From the NCBI RefSeq assembly GCF_002943425.1, contig NZ_PTRA01000007.1:62001-126000 (forward strand): a DNA stretch of 64,000 nucleotides, written 5' to 3'. Made by a program: the position numbers and the translations under genes. Positions within the stretch are counted from its first letter, which is position 1. Each line of letters begins with the position of its first letter. Of the stretch, positions 28,655-37,695 are shown in pieces. Under the pieces are notes generated by a model. That model did no database searches, was not told the DNA's origin, and was given only the letters and a program-made list of their open reading frames with translations. This DNA is from Siphonobacter curvatus (GTDB lineage: Bacteria > Bacteroidota > Bacteroidia > Cytophagales > Spirosomataceae).

Positions 28655-30508
28655 TTAGTAACCAGGGTTTTGAAGCAATTTGCTGTTCCGGTTCATCTCA
28701 TCCCGGCTGATGGGGACGAAGTACATCTTATCGAGCCATTTCCGATTTTCAATACCTGGATCAATGTTGGTCACCTGATATTTGTAATTGTAGTTATTCG
28801 GATCGTACTTATAAATGCTTACCGTTTTACCAGCCTTGAGCGTACCCGTAATTTGAATGATTTGAGCCTGCTCACCTAAGGTAGTCGGAGCAATCATCCA
28901 GCGGCGGGCATCGTGGTAGCGTTGCTCTTCGTAGGCCATCTCCACGCGGCGTTCGTTGCGGTAGCGTTCCCGCAGGGCATTGCCCGTTTCGGTAATCGCT
29001 GGCATACCCGCCCGGAAACGTACTTTGTTGAGGTAGGTTTTAGCCTCGGCATCTTCGCCCAGCTCAATACAAGCCTCGACGTAGTTAAGCAGTGATTCCG
29101 TATAACGGATCAACGGCCAAGGGACTTGCTGACGCGTATTCTGATCCACAATCGCCGGGTTCGGATCAATGAACTTCCGCATGTAGTAACCCGTCCGCGA
29201 TCCGTTCCAGTCTTCGACGGAGCTTTGACGCGTATCTAGACCCGCTGCCGCAACGACAGCTCCGCTGGCGTTGGTTACCTGATATTGGCCCGTCTGAATC
29301 TGGTTGTTGGGATCTCTACCCGCTACATCCGAAGGCCGGGGTTTCCAGGGAGCTCCGTCGTAGAGAATGGTGCCGTAGAAACGAGGATCGCGGTTTTGGT
29401 AAGGCGTTGTCGCTTTCGAGGGATCACTCCAGTCGAACTTGCTACCATCCATCATTTCATAATCATCCACCAGGTTTTGAAGAGGTGTATTTCCCGCCCA
29501 GTTGTGGTAGCCGTTGGGTCCGTTGTTACGACCTACCCAGGCTCCCCCTTCATCTTTCAAGTCAATGAAGTAACGACCCAGAATCAAATCCTTTTCGCCG
29601 CCATTTTTAGAAGTAGATACGTTGATGTAATTGGTGGTACCTTGTTCTTTAGAAACCGGAGCGGATAAATTCAACTCGTAACCATACGAAGTCAGATTGA
29701 GTACTGCTTTAGCGGCATCTTTTGCTTTCTTCCAGCGATCGGCTCGACTACCACTTACATACCCTAAAATTTCAGGTTTGGCAAACGCAGCAATGGTTGC
29801 TGATTTGGCTTTCGCCGTAGGTACATCGTGTAAATCACTGGCGGCGTAAAGCAGTACCCGCGACTTGAGAGCCAGAGCAGCAGCTTCGTTGGCACGACCG
29901 GGAAGCATGGATTTTCCTTTGAGTGCCGTAGCTGCATCATCCAGATCCTTCGTAATGAAGTTAATACACTCTTCATACGTGTTCCGCGTTACCGTATAAT
30001 CGGCTTCACCTAATTTATAGGCCCGATCAATAATTGGTACGCCGCCGTAGTAACGAGTTAATTGCTGATAGTAATACGCCCGCATGAACTTGGCTTCACC
30101 CAGTAAGCGAGTCGCCAAAGTAGGATCATTAAACTGAGGGCTCGTTAAGTTTTCAATCGCCAAGTTACAGGCCCGAATACGAGTATACATGTCGCCCCAT
30201 GCGTAGGTGTTATTCACCCAGCCAATATCAGCCGGATTGGACCGGGCCTCGGTAAAGGTATTAATACCTCGACCGGGGTGCGTAAACAGGGCTTCGTCGG
30301 TTAGGGAGGCCAGCATTTGCTCATCGAGACCTCCCTGGCCAAAGCCGTTATAGATATCCGTAACGAATGCTTCCGCTAAGGGACCATCCTGCCAAACGGT
30401 TGACAGTACTACCTCTCCCAGCGGCTGTTTATTCACAAAGTCCCCGTTACAGGAAGCCATCAGAGCGACCACTGCAACGAAACCCAGTTTTTGAATCGAT
30501 TTTTTCAT
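28655..30508 (-). CDS. susD: SusD/RagB-family nutrient-binding outer membrane lipoprotein
   Basis: 617 aa. Lipoprotein signal (VAVVALMASCNGDF) followed by the usual NKQPLGEV start of SusD proteins. TPR-type helices form the N-terminal half (LLGEAKFMRAYYYQQLTRYYGGVPI). The C-terminal part has the typical LRERYRNERRVEMAYEEQRYHDARRW. It caps the SusC barrel and binds the imported glycan or peptide. It lies 65 bp downstream of susC, with a hairpin between. Confidence 0.96.
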   Translation of the reverse strand: MKKSIQKLGFVAVVALMASCNGDFVNKQPLGEVVLSTVWQDGPLAEAFVTDIYNGFGQGGLDEQMLASLTDEALFTHPGRGINTFTEARSNPADIGWVNNTYAWGDMYTRIRACNLAIENLTSPQFNDPTLATRLLGEAKFMRAYYYQQLTRYYGGVPIIDRAYKLGEADYTVTRNTYEECINFITKDLDDAATALKGKSMLPGRANEAAALALKSRVLLYAASDLHDVPTAKAKSATIAAFAKPEILGYVSGSRADRWKKAKDAAKAVLNLTSYGYELNLSAPVSKEQGTTNYINVSTSKNGGEKDLILGRYFIDLKDEGGAWVGRNNGPNGYHNWAGNTPLQNLVDDYEMMDGSKFDWSDPSKATTPYQNRDPRFYGTILYDGAPWKPRPSDVAGRDPNNQIQTGQYQVTNASGAVVAAAGLDTRQSSVEDWNGSRTGYYMRKFIDPNPAIVDQNTRQQVPWPLIRYTESLLNYVEACIELGEDAEAKTYLNKVRFRAGMPAITETGNALRERYRNERRVEMAYEEQRYHDARRWMIAPTTLGEQAQIIQITGTLKAGKTVSIYKYDPNNYNYKYQVTNIDPGIENRKWLDKMYFVPISRDEMNRNSKLLQNPGY

Positions 30509-30531
30509 AGTCTTATTTCGTTTCGATGCGA

Positions 30532-30563
30532 GGTACGGTTACCGGTTCAGCAGCAACCGTACC
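30532..30563 (-). other. Hairpin in the susC-susD gap
   Basis: A 9-bp inverted repeat GGTACGGTT (30532-30540) with AACCGTACC (30555-30563), loop of 14, without a T-run. Likely an mRNA stability or attenuation element within the operon. Confidence 0.5.
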
Positions 30564-30573
30564 CTAGCTTACC

Positions 30574-33500
30574 TTAGAATGTGATGGATAAACCCGTGTT
30601 GATAATGCGGGCAGGAGGATAATATTGACCCGTAGTGTTATCCGCTTCTGGATCGTACACTTTCAGCTTATCAACCGTAAAGAGGTTCAGACCATTTACA
30701 TAGAATCGTACCGCATTCATACCGATCTGTTTGCTGAGCGTAGAAGGCAGCGTATAGCCTAATTCTAAGTTTTTCAGACGGATGTAATCGGAACTCCGTA
30801 ACCAGTACGTATTGTCATTGGAGTAGTACTGGTTGCTACGATCGGCAATACGGGGGTGTTTATCACTCGGATTGTCTACCGTCCAACGATGCTGATACAC
30901 GTCCAGCAAGTAGTTACCGATACTGCCGGATTCACCCGTACTTACGTAGAGTTGAGCACCAGTCGCGTACTGGAACAGGACTGACAAATCGAAGTTTTTG
31001 TAAAAGAACGAACCGTTCAAACCACCTTGCAGGGTAGGAATGGTGTTCTTGTTACCACGTACGCGGTCATCCGGAGTGATTTTTCCGTTTCTATCGTAGT
31101 CTTTGTACTTCATGTCGCCGGGACGTATCGTGTTACTAATAGCTGAATAATCTACACGACTCAACGTAGCATCAATATCGGCCTGATCTTTGAAGACCCC
31201 ATCGTATTCATAGAATAAGAAGGCATTCAAAGGTTTACCCGTCGTACGCTGCCAAGCAGGTGCTCCTGGGGCTTCATCCCAGAACAGAACCTTGTTCTTC
31301 GCATAGCCTCCGTTGAAGCTTACGTTATACCGGAAATCACCTTTCTGACCGGAGTGACCCACCTTGAATTCAAACCCGGTGTTTTGCATCTTACCGATGT
31401 TTTCAGCGGGCAACTTCATACCAGTCGTTTGAGGAATCGAAGCGTTTTTACGCCAGAGGATACTCGTCCGTTTGTTATAGAAGTACTCAAACTCGAAGTT
31501 GATTTTTCCGTTGAATAACTGACCTTCCAAACCAATATTTGAGTTATTGGCAACCTCCCAAGTAATGTTGGGGTTAGGTACGCGAGATTCAAACAGGGTC
31601 TTCTGTAACTGGTTGTTGATGACATACGTACCAAAACCGGCCGTTGAGTAGTACTGATACTCCTGGAGGGTGTTATCGTAGTAAATCTGGTCATTACCCA
31701 TCTGACCGTACGAAGCCCGCAGTTTCAGGTAGTTAATGAAGTTGACGTTATTCTTGAAGAAGTTCTCTTCAGAAATCTGCCAACCCGCCATGATACCCGG
31801 GAAGAAGCCGTAACGGGTATTCTCAGGGAACATGTACGAACCATCATACCGCCAGAGGAATTCGGCGAGGTACTTCTCTTTGTAGTTGTAGGCAACCCGT
31901 CCGAAATAGTTCAAACGAGCCCGTTCCCAAGCACCACCGTTGTTGGTACGCTCCAGGTCACCCCCAGCGAAAAGCTGATCAATGGCCGTAGAAATGAAGT
32001 AACGACGGTAGGCACTGAAGTTATCGTTACGAATCGTTTCCTTGTTCACCCCAGCCAGTAAGGTCAAGGCATGATCACCAAATTTGCGTTCATAGGTTCC
32101 AATTCCACCCAAGAGGATGTTCAACTGATCTTCGTTACCCTGCGTGAGTCGAGGCTCGGCAGGACCGCGTTTACCACGTACCAATACCGGGGTTACGCCA
32201 TCACTCTCGAAGGCTCCTTGGTGCGTATACAAATACCAGGGGGTCTCCCAACGCTTGGTTTGCTTGACGTACTTATCAAGCGCCGCCGTTCCCGTAAATT
32301 TCAGACCTTCAACGCCAGGGACTTTAATGTCAATCGAACCATTGGTTTGCCAGTAGTAGCGCGTATCCCGATCATAACCCGTTTGGTTGGTCGTAATAAC
32401 GACGGGGTTTTCACCATTTTCAATATCTGGACCCGGCATTCCATTAGGCCAGAACGCAGGTTGCGTAGGCAGACCACGCATCAACATCCGGAAAACTGTA
32501 CCGGCTGATTTCGTTGGAAAACGACGGCTTTCCTGACGAGCAATGCTACCCAGACTTACGTGTACGTACTTGTTGATGTTCGCATCCAGATTCAAACGCA
32601 GATCGTACTGCTTGTAACCCGTGGCTGAATTTTTGTAATACGCATCCTGATTCTGGTACCCGATCGAGGTTAAGTATTTTACGTTTTCCGTTCCTCCGCT
32701 CAACTGAACGTTATGGCGAGATTGGGGTGACCACGTTTTCAAGGCATCCTTGAACCAATTCGTATTCGGGTGAAACCAAGGGTCTGAACCATCAGCAAAC
32801 TTCTGGAAGTCTTCCGGTTTGTAGGGAGCTGATTTTACAGATCCATCCGGACGCGTGTAACTACCCGTTGAACGGAAAGCGGCCGTAGCAGCAGCCCATT
32901 CGCTGGAAGGTAAATTGAAAATTTCCAGTTCATTGCGCATCTCAGCAAACTGAGAGGCATTGGCTAGTTTAGGAATAACCGTCGGCTGTGAGAAACCCTG
33001 ATTAAATGAATACGATAATTCGGGCTTACCCGTCTTTCCGCGTTTGGTGGTAATCAGGATAACGCCGTTTGCCGCCCGAGCTCCATAAATAGCAGCCGAA
33101 GCATCTTTCAAAACGGAAATCGTCTCAATATCAGCTGGGTTGATCCGGTCAAAACCGCCCGCTCGTGCGGGAATACCATCGACTACGATCAAGGCGTCGC
33201 TGTTTCCGAGTGTGTTCGTACCCCGAATCCGAATACCGGCTCCGTCATAACCAGGCTCGCCACTGCGTTGCACGGCGATAACACCAGGCATCCGACCGGC
33301 AATCGAGTTCGAAAGGTTAACGGCGGGAGATTTTACCAGATCCGTCCCTTTCACCGTCGTTACGGCACCCGTTACCGTTTCCTTCTTCTGCTCGCCATAA
33401 CCTACGACAACTACTTCCGAAAGGGCTTGGGTATCGCTTTGCAACCGCACATCGATCGTTGTTTTGCTACCAACCGGAACTTCCTGTTTGAGAAAACCTA

Positions 33501-34101
33501 CGTAGCTGAAAATCAGCACCGCTTCCGTGTTGGGAACCGTTAGTTGGTAAGATCCATCCGCTTTCGTGGTCGTTCCGGTAGTGGTTCCTTTCACCTGTAC
33601 ACTTACGCCTACCAATGGCGTACCGTCTTCTTCCAGAACCACCCCTTTGATGGTGATGTCTACCGGAGCAAGGGGGGTTTCGCTTTCCTCGACCTTCTCC
33701 TCAGTCAAAGCCGAATTCTGAGCAACGAGTACCGTAGCAGGTTTGCGTTTCAAGACTACCTGCTCACCCATTACCTGATAAGTCAGGTCCAGGGGATTCA
33801 GTAACTCCTGCAAAGCCGCTCCTACGGATTGATTATGCAGCGTAAGATTCACTTTACGGTCCGCAGCAATCAGTTCCGGACTATAGAGGAAGTGAACTTT
33901 AGCAATTTTGGCCAGTCTGGAAAGTACCTTTTCCAGATCCTGATTTTTAACGGCAATAGTGACCCGTTGGTTAAGGATTTCCTGCCCTGAGCTCTCGTGG
34001 GCATGACTTGCACCTACAAACACTACTGCCATGAAAAACTGTACAAGACTGACTTTCATAAGGTCGTACAGCAGTTTGTTTGAGTGGAAAATTTTTTGCA
34101 T
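30574..34101 (-). CDS. susC: SusC/RagA-family TonB-dependent transporter with N-terminal signalling domain
   Basis: 1175 aa. Signal sequence to about residue 35, then an STN domain (about 45-118, VTIAVKNQDLEKVLSRLAKIA ... LDLTYQVMGEQVVLKR). A carboxypeptidase-regulatory-like domain (about 152-230, IKGVVLEEDGTPLVGVSV) and a plug (about 235-345, with LSEVVVVGYGEQKK and the SusC signature AAIYGARAANGVILITTK) follow. A 22-strand barrel ends in STNTGLSITF-like sequence. The STN domain talks to FecR and the ECF sigma, both encoded just upstream. The transported substrate is unknown. Confidence 0.96.
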   Translation of the reverse strand: MQKIFHSNKLLYDLMKVSLVQFFMAVVFVGASHAHESSGQEILNQRVTIAVKNQDLEKVLSRLAKIAKVHFLYSPELIAADRKVNLTLHNQSVGAALQELLNPLDLTYQVMGEQVVLKRKPATVLVAQNSALTEEKVEESETPLAPVDITIKGVVLEEDGTPLVGVSVQVKGTTTGTTTKADGSYQLTVPNTEAVLIFSYVGFLKQEVPVGSKTTIDVRLQSDTQALSEVVVVGYGEQKKETVTGAVTTVKGTDLVKSPAVNLSNSIAGRMPGVIAVQRSGEPGYDGAGIRIRGTNTLGNSDALIVVDGIPARAGGFDRINPADIETISVLKDASAAIYGARAANGVILITTKRGKTGKPELSYSFNQGFSQPTVIPKLANASQFAEMRNELEIFNLPSSEWAAATAAFRSTGSYTRPDGSVKSAPYKPEDFQKFADGSDPWFHPNTNWFKDALKTWSPQSRHNVQLSGGTENVKYLTSIGYQNQDAYYKNSATGYKQYDLRLNLDANINKYVHVSLGSIARQESRRFPTKSAGTVFRMLMRGLPTQPAFWPNGMPGPDIENGENPVVITTNQTGYDRDTRYYWQTNGSIDIKVPGVEGLKFTGTAALDKYVKQTKRWETPWYLYTHQGAFESDGVTPVLVRGKRGPAEPRLTQGNEDQLNILLGGIGTYERKFGDHALTLLAGVNKETIRNDNFSAYRRYFISTAIDQLFAGGDLERTNNGGAWERARLNYFGRVAYNYKEKYLAEFLWRYDGSYMFPENTRYGFFPGIMAGWQISEENFFKNNVNFINYLKLRASYGQMGNDQIYYDNTLQEYQYYSTAGFGTYVINNQLQKTLFESRVPNPNITWEVANNSNIGLEGQLFNGKINFEFEYFYNKRTSILWRKNASIPQTTGMKLPAENIGKMQNTGFEFKVGHSGQKGDFRYNVSFNGGYAKNKVLFWDEAPGAPAWQRTTGKPLNAFLFYEYDGVFKDQADIDATLSRVDYSAISNTIRPGDMKYKDYDRNGKITPDDRVRGNKNTIPTLQGGLNGSFFYKNFDLSVLFQYATGAQLYVSTGESGSIGNYLLDVYQHRWTVDNPSDKHPRIADRSNQYYSNDNTYWLRSSDYIRLKNLELGYTLPSTLSKQIGMNAVRFYVNGLNLFTVDKLKVYDPEADNTTGQYYPPARIINTGLSITF

Positions 34102-34108
34102 AAATTTG
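34075..34108 (+). promoter_or_regulatory. Predicted promoter of a plus-strand antisense RNA at susC
   Basis: TTTG at 34079-34082 (another at 34075-34078), 18 bases, then TAAATTTG (34101-34108), a full match to TAnnTTTG. It reads away from susC, and the -7 element begins on the last base of the susC start codon. No protein gene follows on this strand; the matching terminator is at 34197-34228. Confidence 0.6.
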
Positions 34109-34114
34109 GAAGGT

Positions 34115-34228
34115 TTAATAAACCATTAGACAAAGAATCCCCTGTTCCTCCTTTTGGGAGGATAATTGTTTCGCAAGACTAAAGGGGAAGTTACGGGCCT
34201 CCGATGCGGGAACATCGGGGGCTTTTTT
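34115..34228 (+). ncRNA. Candidate cis-antisense small RNA opposite the susC 5' UTR
   Basis: About 115 nt between the plus-strand promoter above and the terminator. Internal pairing: CCTCC (34148-34152) with GGAGG (34158-34162) as a hairpin, enclosed by CCCCT with AGGGG, then the terminator stem. It lies wholly in the fecR-susC gap and is complementary to the susC mRNA leader from about 13 bases before the start codon. Antisense RNAs in this position (e.g. DonS of Bacteroides fragilis) repress Sus-type operons. This one is predicted from sequence only. Confidence 0.55.
34197..34228 (+). terminator. Plus-strand intrinsic terminator in the fecR-susC gap
   Basis: A 10-bp stem (34197-34206 with 34213-34222, one G-U, loop of six) followed by six T. 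Oriented opposite to all neighbouring genes, so it must serve a plus-strand transcript. Confidence 0.8.
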
Positions 34229-34290
34229 CATAAAGAAGTAAGTGCGGTTTGCTACATAGGCTTTGTTCGAGTCAAGGGGATAAAGTAGAA

Positions 34291-35379
34291 TTAATGGCAA
34301 CCTTTACTGTGAATTGTTATTTTTCCATCCTGATACTCATAGGTCGATTCGATCCCAGCACAAATCAGCGTCAGCTTTTCGAGCACCGGCTTATCACCCA
34401 GCTCCGCCGATAAGGTACAATGCCTCATCAGTTCCGAATCATAGTTGATTTTCACACCGTAGTTTTTTTCCAGTATCCGAAATACTTCACTAATGGGCGT
34501 ACGGGTGAATGTAAAGGGCTCTTTTTCCAGTACAGTCAGTTCAGGCAATGGACTTTCGCTAATCGATAGCGTTTGGTTCTGGCGTTCAAACGTGGCTTGC
34601 TGATTAGGCCGTACTACTTGCGGACTCACTTCCTGCTGAGCTTTCTTAAATACCGCTACCGTACCCGTTTTCACGGTTACCTTAACCTGCTTGGCCGATT
34701 CGAAGGCCCGTATCGTAAAACTCGTTCCGGTGACGCGGGTAATGACTTCGTTGGTTTCTACAAAAAAGGGTTGCTTTGAATTCTTTTTGACCTCGAAAAA
34801 AGCTTCTCCCATCAAGACTACCTCTCGCTTGGCAGCGTCGAATTTTTTGGGGAAAGCAATCCGGCTTTGGGATTGCAATACGGCTGAACTTCCATCGGGC
34901 AATAATACTAACCGACTTTGCTGACTTTCATTGATGATTTCATTCCAATGCTCCTTTACTACGGCTTTTGCCTGAGGCATGGAAAGCGGAGGACTTATCG
35001 CCTGGTTTTTCCAAATTAACCATCCGCCCAGTCCAGCGGTTAATACGAGTATGGCAGCCATGCTCCCACCCCACCGCCAGAAGCTACGTTTAACACCTGA
35101 GGAGCTGGTTTGTTCGAGAATACGCCGCGAACGTTGGCGGATGTACTCTTCGGACATGATTACTTCGGGCTCTACTAGGGATAGTAATACGCTTTTTGCT
35201 TCTAGGATAGCTTCTTCCGCCTGCGGATACTCGCCTAAGAATCGCTTCCAGTAGTCGGTTTCTGCCGGAGAAGATTTTCCGTAAACCCACGCTCGAAAGG
35301 AGGGGTTTTCTAAAAATTCTTCCGCCTTGAAATGATTATAGCTATCCATGGAATAATTAAAGTAGGAGAAGGTCTCCAT
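34291..35379 (-). CDS. FecR-family anti-sigma factor
   Basis: 362 aa. Short cytoplasmic N-terminal region (binds the sigma factor), one membrane helix at about 106-126 (SMAAILVLTAGLGGWLIW), periplasmic FecR domain (LLPDGSSAVLQSQSRIAFP ... EVVLMGEAFFEVKKNSKQPF) and the C-terminal DUF4974 region (PISEVFRILEKNYGVKINY). It holds or activates the ECF sigma encoded just upstream in response to the SusC STN domain. The gap of 189 bp to susC contains the antisense RNA candidate. Confidence 0.94.
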   Translation of the reverse strand: METFSYFNYSMDSYNHFKAEEFLENPSFRAWVYGKSSPAETDYWKRFLGEYPQAEEAILEAKSVLLSLVEPEVIMSEEYIRQRSRRILEQTSSSGVKRSFWRWGGSMAAILVLTAGLGGWLIWKNQAISPPLSMPQAKAVVKEHWNEIINESQQSRLVLLPDGSSAVLQSQSRIAFPKKFDAAKREVVLMGEAFFEVKKNSKQPFFVETNEVITRVTGTSFTIRAFESAKQVKVTVKTGTVAVFKKAQQEVSPQVVRPNQQATFERQNQTLSISESPLPELTVLEKEPFTFTRTPISEVFRILEKNYGVKINYDSELMRHCTLSAELGDKPVLEKLTLICAGIESTYEYQDGKITIHSKGCH

Positions 35380-35513
35380 TCTGATTAGGAAAAACGAATA
35401 GCCTTATACCCTCTCAGAATAGGAATTTTTTAATTTTTTTTATGGGGGAATACTACATGCTTCATCATACCCCTTTTTTGGAAAAGGAGGGTACGATTAA
35501 CTGTCGAGTACGA

Positions 35514-36134
35514 TTACAGTACAAGAGAAGAGAATAGGTAGGTAATGAGTGGGGTAATGAAGGATTTTTTCCAGTGATGCCGCAGAAAAGTCATGGCTTT
35601 CTGTAAATGGTTGGATACCGACTGGCGGTTGATTCCCATGATGTCAGCAATCTCCTGAATTTCGCAATCCTGGTAGTATTTTAGAAACAGGGCTTCGCGT
35701 TGCCGTTCGGGCAATTGAGCCATGAGACCCGAAATCTGCTGACTTACCTCCGTATTGGCCTCGATATGCAATAAAGTATCCTGCACGCAGGGAACGAGTA
35801 ATTCACCCCCTTCGTCATCCATTTCAGGCAAGTCCGTAAAACGTTGCTGCTGCTTGAGGTCGAAAAGGATACGATTGCGGAAAGCTTTGAACAAGTAGTT
35901 GCGAACATTAGCAGGCGTATCACTTAAGTCCTCTTTATGTTCCCAGAGGTACACAAACAAGTCCTGAATGACATCTTCAATGAAAGGCTGGTCCCGGCAA
36001 AAGCGGGTTCCGTACTGCACTAAGGGGCGGTAATTAGAAACAATAAGTTCTTGAAAAGCTAAACGATCACCTGTGATAAATTTTCTCCACAAGCGTAATT
36101 CTTCTACAGGAGAATTCGTAGAGATGTTTTTCAT
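35514..36134 (-). CDS. ECF sigma-70 factor
   Basis: 206 aa. Region 2 (FQELIVSNYRPLVQYGTRFC ... VIQDLFVYLWEHKEDL) and region 4 (LPERQREALFLKYYQDCEIQEIADIMGINRQSVSNHLQKA) are clear. It is first in the order sigma, FecR, SusC, SusD, a complete trans-envelope signalling module. It should drive the operon from a promoter in the fecR-susC gap; that promoter was not identified. Confidence 0.95.
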   Translation of the reverse strand: MKNISTNSPVEELRLWRKFITGDRLAFQELIVSNYRPLVQYGTRFCRDQPFIEDVIQDLFVYLWEHKEDLSDTPANVRNYLFKAFRNRILFDLKQQQRFTDLPEMDDEGGELLVPCVQDTLLHIEANTEVSQQISGLMAQLPERQREALFLKYYQDCEIQEIADIMGINRQSVSNHLQKAMTFLRHHWKKSFITPLITYLFSSLVL

Positions 36135-36263
36135 ACATAGAGTACAGAAGTAATTAAAGTCAAATATATACTTTTACTACTATAGTCTAATTTTATATAC
36201 AGATAATCTTATTGAAATTTTTTAATATCTTATGATCAGGATAATTTAAGCTAGTTTAAAGCT

Positions 36264-36299
36264 AAAAAAGGCCCATACTGTTACGTATAGGCCTTTTTT
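36264..36299 (-). terminator. Intrinsic terminator downstream of leuA
   Basis: AAAAAAGGCC at 36264-36273 pairs with GGCCTTTTTT at 36290-36299, with an inner ATAC/GTAT stem. On the minus strand it ends in a run of six T. It closes the leuA transcript 18 bases after its stop; it could also act on the plus strand. Confidence 0.85.
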
Positions 36300-36317
36300 G
36301 ATGACTGAAGCTTCTGT

Positions 36318-37457
36318 TTATCCAACTAATTCCATGAGGTCCTGGTCATGAATCATCTTACGTTCATCGGCCATCAGCAAAAAGCGTTCGTAAAGTTTAT
36401 CCAGATCTAATTTTTCGAATTTAAAGCCTAAGAGTTGCAAGCGGTGACGCAAAGCAGCCCGGCCACTACGTGCCGTCAGGATAATTTCTGAACTGGGTAC
36501 GCCTACATCTTCCGGGTTGATAATTTCATAATTGGACGAATTCTTCAGGTGCCCATCCTGGTGGATTCCCGAAGAGTGAGCAAAGGCATTACGTCCGACA
36601 ATAGCTTTGTTGGCTTGCACAGGCATCCGCATCATGCCAGATACGAGCTTCGACAAGGGGTATAAACGCGAAGAATCGATCCCCGTTTCAAAGCCCAGGT
36701 CTTTATGTACTTTCAAGGCCATCGCGATTTCTTCGAGTGAAGTATTACCTGCCCGTTCGCCAATCCCGTTAATGGTTACTTCCACTTGACGAGCACCCGC
36801 CCGAATTCCCGCCAACGTGTTGGCCGTAGCCAGACCCAAATCATTGTGACAGTGCATGGAAATAGTTGCCTTGTGAATGTTAGAAACATTCTCGAAGATG
36901 TAGGAAATACGTTCGTACATCTGCTCGGGCAACAGATAACCTGTCGTATCAGGCAGGTTCACCACCGTAGCTCCGGCGGCAATTACCCCTTCCGTCAGGC
37001 GAGCAAGGAATTCCAGATCGGCACGTCCCGAGTCTTCGGCGTAAAATTCTACGTCTTCAACAAATTTCTTAGCGTACTTCACGGCACGCACACCGCGTTC
37101 GAGAATCTGATCACGGGTGGAATTGAACTTATGAAGAATATGTACGTCGGAGGAACCAATCCCGGTATGAATCCGGGGGCGTTTGGCGTATCGGAGAGCC
37201 TCAGCCGCTACTTCAATATCTTTCTCAACGGCCCGGGTGAGCCCACAGACCGTAGGTTCGGTCACGGCTTTGCAAATTTCTTCTACCGACCGAAAGTCCC
37301 CAGGACTGGAGATGGGAAAACCAGCCTCAATGACATCCACTCCAAGCAGCTCAAGTTCCTTAGCAATTACTACTTTTTCTTCCGTAGTTAATTGACATCC
37401 GGGCACTTGCTCGCCGTCACGCAGAGTGGTGTCGAAGATTTGAATTCTTTGGCTCAT
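36318..37457 (-). CDS. leuA: 2-isopropylmalate synthase, short form
   Basis: First committed step of leucine synthesis: acetyl-CoA plus 2-ketoisovalerate. About 379 aa from ATG 37455-37457 (MSQRIQIFDTTLRDGEQVPG); the frame opens 14 codons earlier at 37499, but the conserved start favours 37457. Metal and catalytic motifs are present: DTTLRDGEQ, HTGIGSSD, and HCHNDLG. The sequence ends about 50 residues after the linker (IILTARSGRAALRHRL) and lacks the C-terminal leucine-binding regulatory domain of full-length (about 510 aa) LeuA. It has its own leader, attenuator and promoter, separate from leuCDB. Confidence 0.94.
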   Translation of the reverse strand: MSQRIQIFDTTLRDGEQVPGCQLTTEEKVVIAKELELLGVDVIEAGFPISSPGDFRSVEEICKAVTEPTVCGLTRAVEKDIEVAAEALRYAKRPRIHTGIGSSDVHILHKFNSTRDQILERGVRAVKYAKKFVEDVEFYAEDSGRADLEFLARLTEGVIAAGATVVNLPDTTGYLLPEQMYERISYIFENVSNIHKATISMHCHNDLGLATANTLAGIRAGARQVEVTINGIGERAGNTSLEEIAMALKVHKDLGFETGIDSSRLYPLSKLVSGMMRMPVQANKAIVGRNAFAHSSGIHQDGHLKNSSNYEIINPEDVGVPSSEIILTARSGRAALRHRLQLLGFKFEKLDLDKLYERFLLMADERKMIHDQDLMELVG

Positions 37458-37558
37458 AAGTAAACAGTGTGATCGTGAATGAACTCCTTGGTTAGGCATT
37501 ACTTTGCTAAGTAGCGGGAACTTTTCAGCAAAGTCTTAATGGAAATCGCGGATAAAAA

Positions 37559-37588
37559 AACCCTTTCTCAAGTACTTGAGAAAGGGTT
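37559..37588 (-). terminator. Attenuator terminator in the leuA leader
   Basis: A perfect 30-base palindrome (arms 37559-37573 and 37574-37588); in RNA a stem of at least 11 bp with a four-base loop. On the minus strand it is followed by T-rich sequence (complement of the A-run from 37554). It lies between the Leu-rich leader peptide and leuA. The 5' arm (37586-37576) can alternatively pair, with 10 of 11 matches, to 37619-37609 at the leader stop codon. Confidence 0.85.
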
Positions 37589-37615
37589 CAGTATGGTTAC
37601 AACCAACTCCCGTTC

Positions 37616-37687
37616 TCAAAGCATTGGGCCGAGAATAAGAAGAGAAAGGTTGAGTGTATTGGCAAACATAACACAGGCGGTTTCCAT
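37616..37687 (-). CDS. leuL: leuA leader peptide (leucine attenuator)
   Basis: 23 codons, ATG 37687-37685 to TGA 37618-37616. Six Leu (positions 12, 14, 16, 17, 19, 23), clustered in LNLSLLILG, plus one Ile and one Val. Leu codons are CTC or CTT. It is followed within 30 bases by the attenuator hairpin. With transcription starting near 37690, the first ATG would be almost leaderless; Met7 at 37669 is an alternative start that keeps all the Leu codons. Stalling for lack of charged tRNA-Leu would leave the stop-codon region free for antitermination. Confidence 0.75.
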   Translation of the reverse strand: METACVMFANTLNLSLLILGPML

Positions 37688-37695
37688 TGTGAGGA

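Noticed and set aside
34115-34300. 61-codon minus-strand ORF between fecR and susC
   Set aside because: No coding character or family; it runs over the predicted antisense RNA, its terminator and the susC 5' UTR, and overlaps the end of fecR.
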